A DNA stretch of 64,000 bases, from NCBI GenBank assembly GCA_015698045.1, contig BLAL01000252.1:1736001-1800000 (forward strand), given 5' to 3'. Of the stretch, positions 1-12,307 are shown in pieces (the stretch's first letter is position 1; every line of letters starts with the position of its first letter). The translations under genes were made by a program, and so were the position numbers. Origin of the DNA: Rhizophagus clarus. Lineage: Eukaryota > Glomeromycota > Glomeromycetes > Glomerales > Glomeraceae. The notes beneath the pieces were generated by a model. It made no database searches, had not been told where the DNA came from, and saw only the letters and a list, made by a program, of their open reading frames with translations.

Positions 1-505
1 ATAAAAATGGGAATTAGGAAGCTAACAAAAATAATTCAGACAAATTGATACGTGAAACAATTACATACGTAATTATGGGTCTGAAGATTTACAAACATAT
101 TAAACAAATGAATCGAATAAATCATACGTTAACTATCATCCCTTATTCCCCCTTTTTTTTGATTGTTTGGTTTACCACACCAAGAAATAATAAAAAAACT
201 TTTTTGTCATGACATGCCCCTATTTTAAGGGAACTAAGGCAAAGAGTGCGAATAATCTTGGTTGGATAGAAGTTTCAAAGCATAATGTTCCATTTTGAAA
301 CGATGTATACCGCATGTGGGATGAACCGATAAACTGATTCTGGGGTAGCGCCTCCTTTTTATGTGTTATGAATGGTAATTAACTATGGAATAAAATTCCC
401 ATTAGTTATTTTTCAGCAAAATATTAATTTCATCGTCGTCTAAAGCGATAAAGAATGAAAAGTCAAAAGACAATTGTACAAAGCGACTTAAGATAAGATA
501 GAAGA
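1..505. other. Intergenic, downstream of UPF2
   Basis: AT-rich sequence 3' of the UPF2 stop codon. I see no open reading frame with family resemblance, no tRNA-like cloverleaf and no repeat here. Confidence 0.5.
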
Positions 506-3500
506 TTATAAATACCTATCATTGGAGTAGGCCATACCTCCACCTCCACCGTGATGATGAAGCATTTTACGTCCTCTCTGACCACGACGATTACTTTGAT
601 ATGTTACCTTCATTCCACTATTAATAAAAGATTGTTCAAGAGCAATACGCTGATTTTGCTCTTCTCTCTCTTCGTAATTTAATACCAATTTCTTAAGCTG
701 TTGTTGCTCTTCACGTTCAGCTTCCTGCTTAGAGCGCGTATTAACTGCTAATGCACTGTCTGATGGCACTTCCATTGTTTTCTTTCCTTTCTTTGTTAAT
801 AATGTAAACGCAACATTACCATCTAAAAAGTCCGACACTTTGTCAGAACCCTTTAGATACATAGGAATTGCCACATCTAACATGGCGGGTTTACGTTCAT
901 ATTTACGAGACTCCATACTCTCGGTCATCATTTTACTGAATTCTCTTTCGAATTCTTCGTCGTCTTCAGTAGGAACTTTTTCCTGTCTATTTGTATGGAC
1001 AATTAATTCATCGTCTCCTTCTTCTTCGTTAATTTCATCAGTTTCGTGCTATATAAAACATCATGTTATTCAAATACTGTAAATAAGCTATTATCTTGGT
1101 AAAAACATACTTCTTCCTCATGTCCTTCTACGTCATCACGCTCTCTATCTATTTCTTCATCTTGGCCTTCATCGTCGTCGTCATCATCTGAAGATGACAT
1201 TTCACTTTCTTCTATTCCATCTTCCTGACTTTTTGATGTCCCTTGGGCATCTTGTAAAGCCATATGATTTTCCATAAGCATCTTATCTACTTCTTCGGCA
1301 GCCTCTTCGTATGTTTTATACATGGTCATTCCTGGTCTTAACATCTGGCAAACATATGAGAATTAATAACTGAACATATTTTACTACTACAAATTACTTC
1401 TTTTTTATACCTCAAACAAATCAGCAACCATAAAATCGATGTCCATAGGAAGTCTCTGTTTTGTAAGGATATACATCTGAAAATAAAAAAAAAAATTTAG
1501 CTGAAAAGAAAGGTATAAATTCACTTTTAATTCAATAAGATTAAGTATACCTGAAAGAAAACTAGAAAATCATCCAAACGCTTCATAGAACTGCCTCGAT
1601 CAAAGCACATACCGCATGTATCGAGCAAAGTACAACACAAACGGATGCGAAAGAAATCACTCGGGGCATCTAAGTGGTTAATACGATTTGGAGCGGGACG
1701 ACCAAACTCTAAAAAAAATTATTGAACATTAAATATAAGGAAAACAAAACCAGAAAGCGTATTACAAAAACAAATATAATGAATGTACCGTGACCCAAAG
1801 TAGCAATGGAATAAAGAATTTCAAAAATAACGGCTGATTCTACCATTCTGTAATTATAAAGTTCACCAAGGTATTTAACAGTTGCAATACGGCGTTGATT
1901 GTGCTTAAAAATGTTTTGCTAGAAAATGACAGTTTACAATAATTTAGTTTCGCACACGTTGTATGAATACAATTCACACACTTACCTCTAAACCGATTCT
2001 GATATCCTCAATAACTCTATCAACTAAGGCTACACCAAAGTCAGAATGATAACGGTGCAAGCCTGAAGCAAGAATAGCCATTAAATGTATATTGCTATAT
2101 TTAATCTTCCACACTTTGGAGAAGCATTTTTCTAGAACCCTGTATACCTATTTTAAATTTTTATAATAGATTTACTACATAGTAATACTTAATTATTTAT
2201 TTCCATCATAATATCCAATAATAAATTCCTTACTTCTTTATCTTCCCAGTTTAATTTGCGAAGCAACTTGAGAATTTTCTCAACAGTTTTCTTGTTAAGG
2301 TCAGAATAAATTAGCTTGCGAATGTATTGTTCCATAACCGATCGCTCCTTTTTAGCGATCGCGGCGCGATCAGGTGGATTACACTAGATTTGATGAAAAA
2401 ACAAATATATAAATAAGCTTTAAGCTAAAGAGCAATTATAGGAAAATTCCTGTCCATTTACCTGATAATATGCGTTTTCGACCATCAAGAGCTGTCGATT
2501 ATCAAGATGTTGGACGCTTTTCTTTCTCATCATTATTTCCAACTAAAAGTCAATTAAGAAAATATTAGTAACAAAGCATTTACTATGTCATCAATGCAAT
2601 ATTCAAAAATGCTACTTGCCATATTACTCATTCTGGTACTTGTCTCAGGACTTTTAAATAAAAATCTTCCACATGTTTCTAGCAAATTACAAGCAACATC
2701 GATGTTTTGATTCGAAAAATCATCAAGTAATACTTTAAGACAATGGAAAATTATATGTTGTGGTGTAATTCTGAATTTTGTTAATTCAGAGATAAATCGA
2801 ATAATCTTGAAAATTGTATAAGAAAAATTTTAATAAGCAATTCCTATCAAAAAACTCTATTAATTAGATAAATGCATATACAACCTTAATTTTTATTTCG
2901 AGAAAATCATTTGTTTTCTTTTTTTGCATGGATTTGAATTCACCTTCCAGCTAAATAACATAAATTTTAAATAAATGGACTGGGTGTTTGCATACATCAA
3001 ATAAAGCAAAAATAATTTATAAATAAAAATGTAACTTACGTAATGCAGAACTGCTTCAGCAATGTCAGGATAATGAGGATTGAGCGTTGCAATTAAGCGC
3101 GAGTAATAAGGAAGGAGGTCAAGTCTTGTTCGAGGCACTCCTGTTAAAGTCTATACATTTATTTATTATTATTAGATAAGTTTGAATTATTGTTAAAAGC
3201 GATAAATAAATCAATTAAATAAAGATTAATTATTACTTTTATCAATTTATTTCTAGATGCCTTAGAATTTAAATAACAAAAATCAACTGCTGCTTGATTA
3301 ATAAGGTCACGGTTAATCATATTAGGAAGACGTGACAACAAAGAATCAAGCTGAGCCGAGGTGCCACTTTTGTTGATTGATTCATTATCCGTTTTTGTAG
3401 ATGAAGAAGTCTGAGCGTCTTGATCCTTTTCTTTAGCCACTTCCTTTATGTCTGCATCCATACTAAGGTTTTTCCCATCAATCTCTTGATCCTCATTTGC

Positions 3501-5528
3501 AATTTTCATATCACCCTTATCATCTTCGCCATTTCTTCTTTTTTCGTCATCAGATTGACTATTTTCAGCTTTTTCCTCGTCCTCCTTATCTTCTTTTTCG
3601 AGTATACTAATGGAATCATCTTTCTCAATATCCCCATCATCTTTCTTGTTACTGGACTTGACCTCAAGAAGAACGCCAGGTACTAACGTTTTGAGGTCTA
3701 TGAGATTTTCGTAAAAACTACGTGCATCTTCATCTTCCCAAATACTGCTGGTAAAAACATCCTTAATTAAATAATGATAATTATTATTAACATTAAGATA
3801 CGTAATTTCCGTCGTTAAAGTATATAATATAAACACCTCTTTCTCGTTAGTTAAAGATCCATCGCGTATAATTGTACCACCTATTTTTGTTGTTCCGTCA
3901 TCTTCGGGCAAATCAGGCATCTCTAGATCCAAAGAATCCGCCAAACTATAATAAAAATTTCGTACGATAAATTTCAATGTATATAGACTTAACTAAGCAA
4001 AATGATCTAATTTAGGGCAAATGGATAACATTGATCAAATTACATTTGAGCATTTTGCAAAAACTTATCGAAAGCCTTCATGACTTTTTCATAATTCTGT
4101 TTTGTTTCCTCCGGAATTTCTCCTCGAGTAATATAATATTCGTGGTTGCTACGATCCAATGCCTTGATTTTCTATTATTCCGTAAGAAATCAAAGTATTA
4201 ATGCATGTATAACTCTTAAAATATATTTAAAAACAAATTGTACCTGATGTTCTTCAACCAAATGCTTTTCCACGCCATTGAAGTAACCGACCAATAAAGA
4301 TTTGAAAAGAGCTCGTTGAGACTCATTCACAATCGGATTTTCACCGGTGTTTGTGATATCTTCTTCACCATTAACCGATGAATTGTTACCGTTCAAGACT
4401 GGAAGTACATCCTTACCGTTTTCATTCGATGCGATAGATGTTTCATCGCGATGACTTTTACGACCGACCGTACCGAGCATTTCCGCGCCAAAGTATTTGA
4501 TGAAGGATACTGCCAACGGTAAGTTGACATGTTTGTAGTCATGAGAAAGCTGTTCATATTCAAGAAACAGACACTTGTTCAACAATGCCTGGCTCAAATT
4601 GGTTATCGACAGTGGAAATCATTTATACAAAGGGAGTAATACGACAAACCAAATCTTTTAACACAGTATACATGAAACCTTCCCCGGGGGTCTTTGACTC
4701 TTTGGTTTCTTTCTCTTTAATCGGACCGCTAACGAACCCGGCAACATTATCTTTGACGCCATTCACGCTTCCGGCTCCTACTGCCGCACTTCCACTATTT
4801 GGAGCCGCAATCCCGTCTTCAACATTTCTAAGGACACCTATCAACGACAATTCACCTGCGATTCTTAACAAAACCCGTTGTTTCGTAATTCGCGCAGACT
4901 CCTCTTTCTCACGTTGTTCAGAACTAAGTGAAGCAAGTTGTTGTTTACTTTGGGGAGCAAGGGAACGAGCTAACATATGAGTCAAAAATGGGGTAAAGGT
5001 GTCCGGAAATCGCTGATGCAAAGCGGAAATCACCTAAAGGTGGTTGGTTTCAAAAAATTATATTTTATTATAGATACTAAAATAAAAAAAAAAGTCTAAT
5101 TTTAAATAAATCGAAACTTACTTCAACAGTAGCCCAAACATCTGCTGTTAACTTACACTTTTGCAGTCCTTCGACCACTGCAACAACCACTTCGGAAATG
5201 TATTTTTCAAGGGTCAACGTTTTAATATCTTTCAATAACTGTTGTTGGTATTCTGCTGATAGTTGAGATTTACACTTTTTAATGAACCCGTTGTTCTTTT
5301 TTATATTTGAATCAAGATTTTTGAATGCAGAAGAATCTAATATAATTAAAATAAAATATAAATATGCATATGTAACATAAATATGTAAATAAGTTCATAA
5401 AACACTTAATAAACCAAGATAACGTTTTCATACACACCAGGTTTCCCTTGCCTCCAAGCTAATAGATTTGCATTCCTTAATTCTTGACGTCTTTCGTTTT
5501 TTGCTATTGCTTCTGCTTCGGTTTCCAT
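506..5528 (-). CDS. UPF2: UPF2/NMD2, nonsense-mediated decay factor
   Basis: Multi-exon gene for the homologue of UPF2 (yeast Nmd2), the cytoplasmic scaffold that bridges UPF1 and UPF3 in nonsense-mediated mRNA decay. Seen in the sequence: a charged N-terminus starting METEAEAIAKNERRQELRN at 5528; MIF4G-type helical stretches, including SLLSRLPNMINRDLINQAA (around 3300) and VPRTRLDLLPYYSRL (around 3100); a long acidic run of Ser, Asp and Glu (around 1130-1200), usual before the UPF1-binding region; and a C-terminal tail ending in Gly/His-rich sequence and NDRYL. About a dozen or more short GT-AG introns interrupt it (for example the donor near 1110 joining to 1049). An exon-like stretch at about 5655-5710 reads toward the gene but has no in-frame ATG, so it may be 5' leader. 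The start at 5528 is the first ATG in the conserved frame. Divergent from DIB1. Confidence 0.93.
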
Positions 5529-5928
5529 TCCTGCTAGAATTTTTTTGTTTCTAAATATTTAACTGTATATAAAATTTGTAAGCAGCTTAGTACAAGTTAC
5601 TTATTAACGTTTAAACCTCTATAAAAATAAAGAGCCTTTTAAATGTTTACCTCTATTGTATTTTGATCCTCTTGAGCTTGTTGTTTTGTTTGTTGTTTAT
5701 CGAAAGTACTTTGGACATTTCAGCAAAAAAGAGAAGAAACTAGGAAATGCGCCGTTAAGTACTTAAATACAAATAAAACGCAGTTTTTTAAATCATATGT
5801 AAAAAGTTATTAAGGCGCAGTTTTACTCCTTGAAAGTCACATGAAAATTTTACGTGCCTTTTTAATTGCCCTGAACAAAACCCATAATTTGCAAGAAAAA
5901 AAAAATATTTCTAGGCCTTAAAATAAGA
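5529..5928. promoter_or_regulatory. Shared intergenic region between UPF2 and DIB1
   Basis: 400 bases between two divergent starts, presumably holding both promoters (inference from layout). On the minus strand, 5655-5710 reads as an open Gln-rich stretch ending in a good GTAAAC donor. It probably belongs to the UPF2 5' leader or an alternative first exon, because a TGA precedes it in frame and no ATG is present. Confidence 0.4.
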
Positions 5929-6729
5929 ATGTCGTATTTTCTTCCCCATTTGACTAATGGTATGCAGTGTATTATGTATATCTTGACTTTATTTGCTACA
6001 CTAAACACTTTAATTATTTCAGGTTGGCAAGTAGATCAAGCCATTTTATCTGAGGAAGATCGTGTAGTTGTAATTCGATTTGGACACGATTGGGTATCCG
6101 TTATGTTCAAGAAAATTATGCTGGGAAATAAATTATTTTCTCATTATCCTTAATATTAATAATTAGGATCCTACTTGTATGAAAATGGATGAAACTTTAT
6201 ACGGCATTGCAGAAAAAGTAAAAAACTTTGCTGTTATTTATTTGGTAAATATTTTACTTAGACGTTTGTATTATTATTATTATTTTGAGAGAAAAAAGTA
6301 TTTATATATTCTAATTCTTTTAGGTTGATATTACAGAAGTTCCTGATTTTAATAAGGTTTATTTATTATTATTATTATTTTTTTTTTTTTAAAAAAAAAT
6401 TTCTTAAAAACCTATTTTCGTTTTTAGATGTATGAACTTTACGATCCTTGTACTGTTATGTTCTTTTTTCGCAATAAACACATCATGATTGATTTAGGAA
6501 CTGGTAATAATAATAAAATCAATTGGGTTAGTTCTTTTCTAATTTTTTTTATGAAAAAAAATGATATAATTATAAATAAAATATTTAACATTTATTTTTA
6601 TTTTATAACTAGGCTTTAGAAGATAAGCAAGAACTTATAGATATAATAGAAACTGTATATCGTGGTGCAAGAAAAGGAAGAGGGTTGGTTGTTTCACCCA
6701 AAGATTATTCAACAAAATATAAATATTAA
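5929..6729 (+). CDS. DIB1: DIB1/TXNL4A, U5 snRNP thioredoxin-like protein
   Basis: Six exons (5929-5959, 6023-6093, 6167-6244, 6324-6356, 6428-6526, 6613-6729) join without a frame break into 142 codons, the size usual for this almost invariant family. The product begins MSYFLPHLTNGWQVDQAIL and contains the family hallmarks FGHDWDPTCMKMDE, DITEVPDFNKMYELYD and FFFRNKHIMIDLGTGNNNKI, ending in GLVVSPKDYSTKYKY. It has a thioredoxin fold with no redox CxxC pair, as expected for the family. Dib1 is a U5 and tri-snRNP component that must leave before spliceosome activation. SNU66, another tri-snRNP protein, lies about 7 kb away, which may be coincidence. Confidence 0.97.
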
Positions 6730-7306
6730 TTAAATAAAGTAAATGTGTTATTGATTATATAGTGTGTTAATTATAGAGATATACTATTTTAATACTGAAT
6801 ATTTAAAAAAAAATAACAGATTTTGGAATTTTCAATTAATTAATAGTTTTATTTGTCATTAATATAAAGAAATTATTTGATATTTTTAAAAATCAAATCT
6901 AAGTTTTAGGTTAAATTAGTTGCTATTTTTTTTTTTATTATGTAGCTAGTTAAAAAATAATAATTATAATAATATTAGTAATATATAATTAAATAATATT
7001 AAATAATTTTTTTTTATTAATAAAAAAAAGTTTATACATAAATTTTACAGCTTCTAATTGAAATCTTTGGGTAATTTATATGATAATCATATTCATCTTA
7101 AATTATTATTATTCAGATTAAAGTTTTAAATATATAAAAAAGAAATAAATTGTTTTATATTAAAAAAGGCAAAGATGAGCATAATAATATTAATAAAAAG
7201 ATTATTTACTATAAACTAATCGGAATTAATATCTGATTAATAATAATTATTAAATAATTAATTACTAATAAATTATTAATAAGTTATATAAATGGATGGA
7301 CATTTG
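6730..7306. other. AT-rich intergenic spacer
   Basis: Extremely AT-rich spacer between DIB1 and the first hAT-type element, with poly-A and TTATT runs. No gene or repeat that I can support. Confidence 0.5.
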
Positions 7307-7314
7307 GTTGGGAG

Positions 7315-8138
7315 TAAGGATGGTGCCGCAATTGATTTATCAAATCCGCAATATTGCGGATTTTGGAGTTGAATTGCGGTTAGTGAACCGCAATTCCGCA
7401 ATTCACCTGATCGGTTTTGGCAGTTTACCGAACCGATTTAATAAAAAAACGTTTACGCAACATTTTTTTTAATTAATTTAACGAAAAAACGTTGCGAAAC
7501 GTTTTTTCAAAGTATTTTAATTAAAAAAAACGTTTTTTCAAAGTATTTTAATTAAAAAAAACGTTTCGCAACATTTTTTTAATTAATTTAACGAAAAAAT
7601 GTTGCGAAACGTTTTTTCAAAGTATTTTAATTAATAAAAAACGTTTCGCAACGTTTTTTTAATTAATTTAAAGAAAAAACGTTGCGAAACGTTTTTTCAA
7701 AGTATATTTAATTAAAAAAAAACGTTTCGCAACGTTTTTTAATTAATTTAAAGAAAAAACGTTGCGAAACGTTTTTTCAAAGTATATTTAATTAAAAAAA
7801 ACGTTTCGCAACATTTTTTAATTAATTTAAAGAAAAAACGTTGCGAAACATTTTTTCAAAGTATATTTTAATTAAAAAAAACGTTTCGCAACGTTTTTTT
7901 GGATTGCTTTAGCGAAATTGCAATTCCGCAAATGTATCGCAATTCCGCAAATGTGCCGCAATTCCGCAATTATTCCGCAATTGAATTGCGGTACTTTGCA
8001 GAATTGCGGAATATTTGCGGAATTGCGGACAATTGCGGATTGCGGAATTGCAGATATTTAGGTTTAAAAATCCGCAATGTTCCGCAATACCGTAAATCGC
8101 AATTATTCCGCAATTGCTTATTTGCGGCACCATCCTTA
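7315..8138. mobile_element. Non-autonomous hAT-type element, 824 bp, perfect ends
   Basis: The ends are perfect 17-bp inverted repeats, TAAGGATGGTGCCGCAA at 7315-7331 and its complement at 8122-8138. They are flanked by an identical 8-bp duplication GTTGGGAG (7307-7314 and 8139-8146). An 8-bp duplication and a T/CA-GGATGG end are typical of hAT elements. There is no transposase. The interior has GCGGAATT-rich arms at both ends and a core (about 7445-7900) of alternating CGTTTCGCAACG and CGTTGCGAAACG motifs separated by TTAATTAATTTAA-type spacers. Open frames in the arms only reflect the repeat. The exact ends and duplication suggest a fairly recent insertion. Confidence 0.9.
7445..7905. repeat. 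Array of alternating inverted CGTTTCGCAACG motifs
   Basis: Core of the 824-bp element. About seven alternating pairs of AACGTTGCGAAACGTTTTTT and its complement are spaced by AT-rich linkers containing CAAAGTAT or TTAATTAA. Nearly the whole block can fold back on itself on either strand. Confidence 0.85.
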
Positions 8139-8146
8139 GTTGGGAG

Positions 8147-9406
8147 TACTATATATAGAATAAAAGAAATTATTACCTAATTCTATTTTATCTAATAAAT
8201 ACATATACATTTTCAATATCTTAAAAAAATAAGAATATAACTAATTGGTAATTGATTTAATATATTTTAATTTATAAAAAAATATATATTAATAATATTT
8301 GTTATGTAAATAAATTTTTATAATTTTTTTTCAAGTTAAAAGACATATTAAGAACTTTATTAATAAATCATATCTTTAATAATATAAAAATTAAATATTA
8401 AAGCCTACCTACTCTCTTACAGGTTACAGATATGTTTCATAACTATTATACTTATAGCCTACTCTTAATGTATATAATAGGAAGTTTATTTATAGAATTA
8501 TTCAAGAAATAAGAAAAATGAAAAAAAAAGAAAGAAAAATTCTATAATCTAATAAAATATAAAATGTTATATAAAATGAATATTACAATAACAAATAAAA
8601 AATTAGCAAAATTTTCATCCTGTTTAAATTAAATTAAATATAATATTTTAATAATACCTTCAGTCTAACTATTAGTTAAATATTTCCATCTGGCTTAAAG
8701 GACTGATTTAGTTCTAATTAAAAAATCTTTTTATAAAAATGATCATATTTAAAAGTTTTATTATGATTATTATTATAGTTGTTAGTATTAAAACCTAGAG
8801 AAATATAACTTAATCCAGTTGCTTTCTTTAAGAAAGAGGTTTTAACTATTTTGTTAATTTGAATAGTTTTGCAAAGATTCTTGAAATTAGAAGTAGAATA
8901 ACAGCATCAAGATATTTTCTTAAAGCAGCAAATTACTAATTTTTATGAAAATATGATCTCAAATGCCAAAGTATTTAATAAGCTTTCAAACTTCATCCAC
9001 TTTTTTACCAATTTTAAAAGATTTGAGACTACTATTTGTTAAAAACTAATGTGATTAACCATTTGAAAATAAGAAAGTGTCCATCATATCATCCAAAATA
9101 TTATAAATGATAGCTTAAAATTTCTCATATTGTTAGAGACTCCAGATTACTAGAAACTATTTGATTGAATTTCTTTTAGGCTGACAGTCCAATCTTCTCT
9201 ATTGTAATATTTAAAGCACTTATAGTTTGAAATCAGTTTAATTTTTGCTAATAAATATTTCTTGTGCATCTTAGTACTGACTGAAATTATTTTGCCCTAT
9301 TGTTATAAACTTATAAGAAATATATAGTTATTTCATTTTACCAGTATATTATAAATTATTAGATTTAATAAATAATAATTGTATCTGTTCTTTATCTGAA
9401 AGGCAG
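8147..9406. other. AT-rich intergenic region
   Basis: About 1.26 kb with no open frame resembling a protein family and no clear repeat boundary. It is probably old, decayed repeat DNA. Confidence 0.4.
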
Positions 9407-9591
9407 TACAGTTAATTCTCTTTATAGTCACCTCTATTATAGTCACATTACTCTATATAGTCAGCTTGGTTAAGTGTCCCAAATTTTCATATATAAAAAC
9501 TATTGTTTATAGTCACAAACTACCTATAGTCACTATCATATCTTTTTTTAAAAATTTTATATATATGTAATTATAAAAAGATATTTATTAA

Positions 9592-9967
9592 GGGGCATGC
9601 CAGGAATCAGCTGATTTAATAGGGGGGGTGGAAGCTAACCTAAAAATCAGGTTCTTATGATTAGCTATAAATTATATAATATATATAATATATTATTACT
9701 ATTTATATGTTAAAATGGGTTTTTGCAATTATCTTGCCATCTAATAGCTCAATTTAACTAAACTTTTTTATTTTGTAGGGCTTATCAAAAGCTATAAAAC
9801 AAAAAAAAATTCATAAAAATTGGATTACTAGATCACAAATTACTTATATAAATATAATTATATATATTATTATATATTTTTTTAACCAATTAAAATGCGA
9901 TCAGGTGGAGGGTAGAGGGGGTAAGGGTGACTAATTGAAGGAAATCAGCTGATTTCTGGCATACCCC
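9592..9967. mobile_element. PIF/Harbinger-like MITE, copy 1
   Basis: 376 bp with ends GGGGCATGCCAGGAATCAGC and (complement of right end) GGGGTATGCCAGAAATCAGC, continuing into TGATTT. It is flanked on both sides by TAA (9589-9591 and 9968-9970). A 3-bp TAA/TWA duplication and G-rich ends fit PIF/Harbinger. Copy 2 lies inverted at 44988-45356. No coding capacity. Confidence 0.82.
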
Positions 9968-10239
9968 TAAAGGGTTTTATTTTTTTCACACCTGTGATAC
10001 ATCGTACTCTGAGTACTCTGGGCAAAATTACAGTAATGCTAGGCAAAATTAAACATATGACATTTAACTAGGGGTGTGAAAAATAGATTTTTTACAACTG
10101 AAAAAATTCTGTCTTCAGAATACATATAAAAAAATGAAAAGAGAAGGGGTGTGACACAGGTGATAAAAAAGGGTGCGATGCATCACAAGTACGAAAATTA
10201 TTAAACTCTTTATTAAAATATAATTGTTCTATAATTTAA

Positions 10240-10905
10240 TAATCAGATTTCAATGATCTTTAGCTCATCATGTTTATCTTATTGAAAGAAATCAGATGGT
10301 AATAATTTTATAGTGATTGGATTAATATTGACTGAGTAATCCAATTTTAAATATCAAATCAATATTTTAAATATGTAAAATTCGTGTAATATTTAATATT
10401 TTGATTTTATTTTAATTACAACAAGTTTTAATAATCAGATTTTAATGATCTTAGGCTCATTAGAATCATCTTATTAAGAGAAAGCCAATAATAATAATTT
10501 TATAATAATTGGATTAATATTGACTAAGCAATTTGATTTTAAAGACTAGATTGGCATTTTTTATATATAAAATTCACATAATATTAAATATTTTAACTGT
10601 ATTTTAATTATTACAGGTTCTAGTGATCAGATTTTAATGTTCTTAGACTCATTAGAATCGTTTTATTGAGAGGAAGTTAATGATAATAATTTTATAATAA
10701 TTGGATTAATATTGACCAAGCAATTCAATTTTAAAGACCAGATCAGCATTTTTTATATGTAAAATTCATATAACTGATATTAAATATTTTGACTGTATTT
10801 TAATTATTATGGATTTTAGTGATCAGATTTTAGTGATCTTAGGCTTGTTGGAATTGTCTTATCAAGAGAAATCTAATGGTTATAAATCTGTAATAATTGG
10901 AATAA
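10240..10905. repeat. Four tandem copies of a ~190-bp unit
   Basis: Units begin near 10240, 10430, 10625 and 10818 with AATCAGATTT / GATCAGATTTTAATG. Each continues through GATCTTAGGCTCATTAGAAT-like and ATAATTGGATTAATATTGAC-like blocks to TATTTTAATTA. Divergence between copies is moderate. The array lies inside the TA-flanked element. Confidence 0.75.
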
Positions 10906-11075
10906 TATTAGCAAAATTATTATGATGTGAATATTTAACTAAAATTATTACAATTTATAATTTTGGCCAAAATTACTGATTTAATTATAAGATTTTATTG
11001 CTTATAGTCACATCTCATCATAGTCATTAAATATAGATTGTCCCAAATGTGTGCCTATAGAGAGAGTTAATTGTA

Positions 11076-12123
11076 ATCAGTAATAATAATATTGTCATGG
11101 TTAAAATTTTTGTCTGTCTCTTTTTATTTAATTTTTTTTTTATTATTATTAGATATTAAAATAGATTTGAAGTCATGCTTCTTGGACTTAATTGATATAA
11201 GAAGAAAAGAAAATATATTATTATCAAAAATAATTGCTCTTGATCCAAAAAGTTTAGAGTATATATATTTAGATAACTTATTGCTAAAAATAAGTACAGG
11301 AAATTTATTTAGAAAGTAAGAGGTTAGTAATTAAAGTTGTTTTTTTGTTTTCTTTTTAGTATTTCTTTTTTGAAATTTGGATATAGGAAATTTAATTATA
11401 CTGATTATGATTGATTATTAATCAATTAATCAATTAATCAATCATAAAATTTAGAATCTGATTAATTATAATTGATCAAATATATAATTAATCAATACAA
11501 TCAATCAATAACATATGATAGTTTTTATTTAATTGATTAAAAAATTCTAATTTTAATATGCAGGCAGGTTTTTATAATATTATTAATATTAAAAACTTCT
11601 TGCCAAAATCTGTAAACTAATTACTTTTTTTTATGCTTGAAAATACATAATAAAATAATAAATGATAAACTTTTATAATAAATTTTTTTATAATATAAAT
11701 ATCGATTATCAAACTTAATTTACTTAATTTAAAATTTAATATGATAATTACTATTTGATCGATTAAATTGATTGATCAAACATGATTGATTGAGTTTGAT
11801 CAATTCTATTTTCTATAAAATAATCAATTAATTGATCAAAGGTTTTGGAAACAATTAAATTCCCTACTTGGATAAAAGTATGATAGTTGATGTTTTGGTA
11901 ATATATTGTTTATAATGTTATCAAAATTCATTGAGAAATCTAATTGGTGTATTGGATTCCTAAAATTTTTATATCAGGATTTTGTTGATATTGCACTAAT
12001 TTTTAGCGTAATTCAAAGTCTATAATAATTAGTGTTATAAGTTCATTATTCAAAAGGAACGTGTTAAGTAAAAAAATTAAAAGATTAATAATAGCAGGAT
12101 AATAATCTTCTTCTAGTACTGAT
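11076..12123. other. Intergenic, TAATCAATTAATCA-rich
   Basis: No supported gene. From about 11400 to 11850 the sequence is dense in ATTGATCA / TAATCAATTA words in both orientations, some forming inverted pairs. It may be a decayed element, but no clear ends or target duplication were found. Confidence 0.4.
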
Positions 12124-12307
12124 TATAGATGCTACCCAAATCCAAAATAATTTGGGATTATGATAGCCCAAATGTATAAATCCAAATTAATTTACAAATT
12201 ACATATATAAATTTTGCAATTTGTACATTTGGGATTTAGGAATTATGACTGTTAAAATATACAAATTAATTTGGGATTTACTTAAAATAATTTGGGTGGC
12301 ATCTATA
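12124..12307. mobile_element. Short inverted-repeat (MITE-like) element
   Basis: About 184 bp. The left end TATAGATGCTACCCAAAT matches the complement of the right end, TATAGATGCCACCCAAAT, with one mismatch. The interior repeats ATTTGGGAT in both orientations. The flanking 8-mers GTACTGAT and GTATTAAA agree at only 5 of 8 bases, so a target duplication is unproven. Confidence 0.6.

Larger units (their letters stand above)
9409..11073. mobile_element. TA-flanked non-autonomous element, mariner/pogo-like
   Basis: Left end CAGTTAATTCTCTTTATAG (from 9409) pairs with the right end, whose complement reads CAATTAACTCTCTCTATAG (ending 11073). Both sides carry the dinucleotide TA (9407-9408 and 11074-11075), as expected for Tc1/mariner/pogo insertion. 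Beyond the terminal 19 bp, TATAGTCAC motifs and GTGTCCCAAAT / ATTGTCCCAAAT recur near both ends. No transposase is present. It contains a nested Harbinger-like MITE (9592-9967) and a ~190-bp tandem repeat (10240-10905). Confidence 0.72.

Noticed and set aside
7899-8180. Open frames of 74-93 codons on both strands
   Set aside because: They run through the GCGGAATT repeat arm of a transposon, and the peptide is a translation of the repeat.
9970-10190. CACACCTGTGATACATCG and GTGACACAGGTGAT motifs as ends of another element
   Set aside because: Only short matching words in mixed orientation; no clean ends or duplication.
11092-11319. 75-codon hydrophobic frame
   Set aside because: AT-rich Leu/Ile/Lys composition next to a transposon end, with no motif or exon partner.
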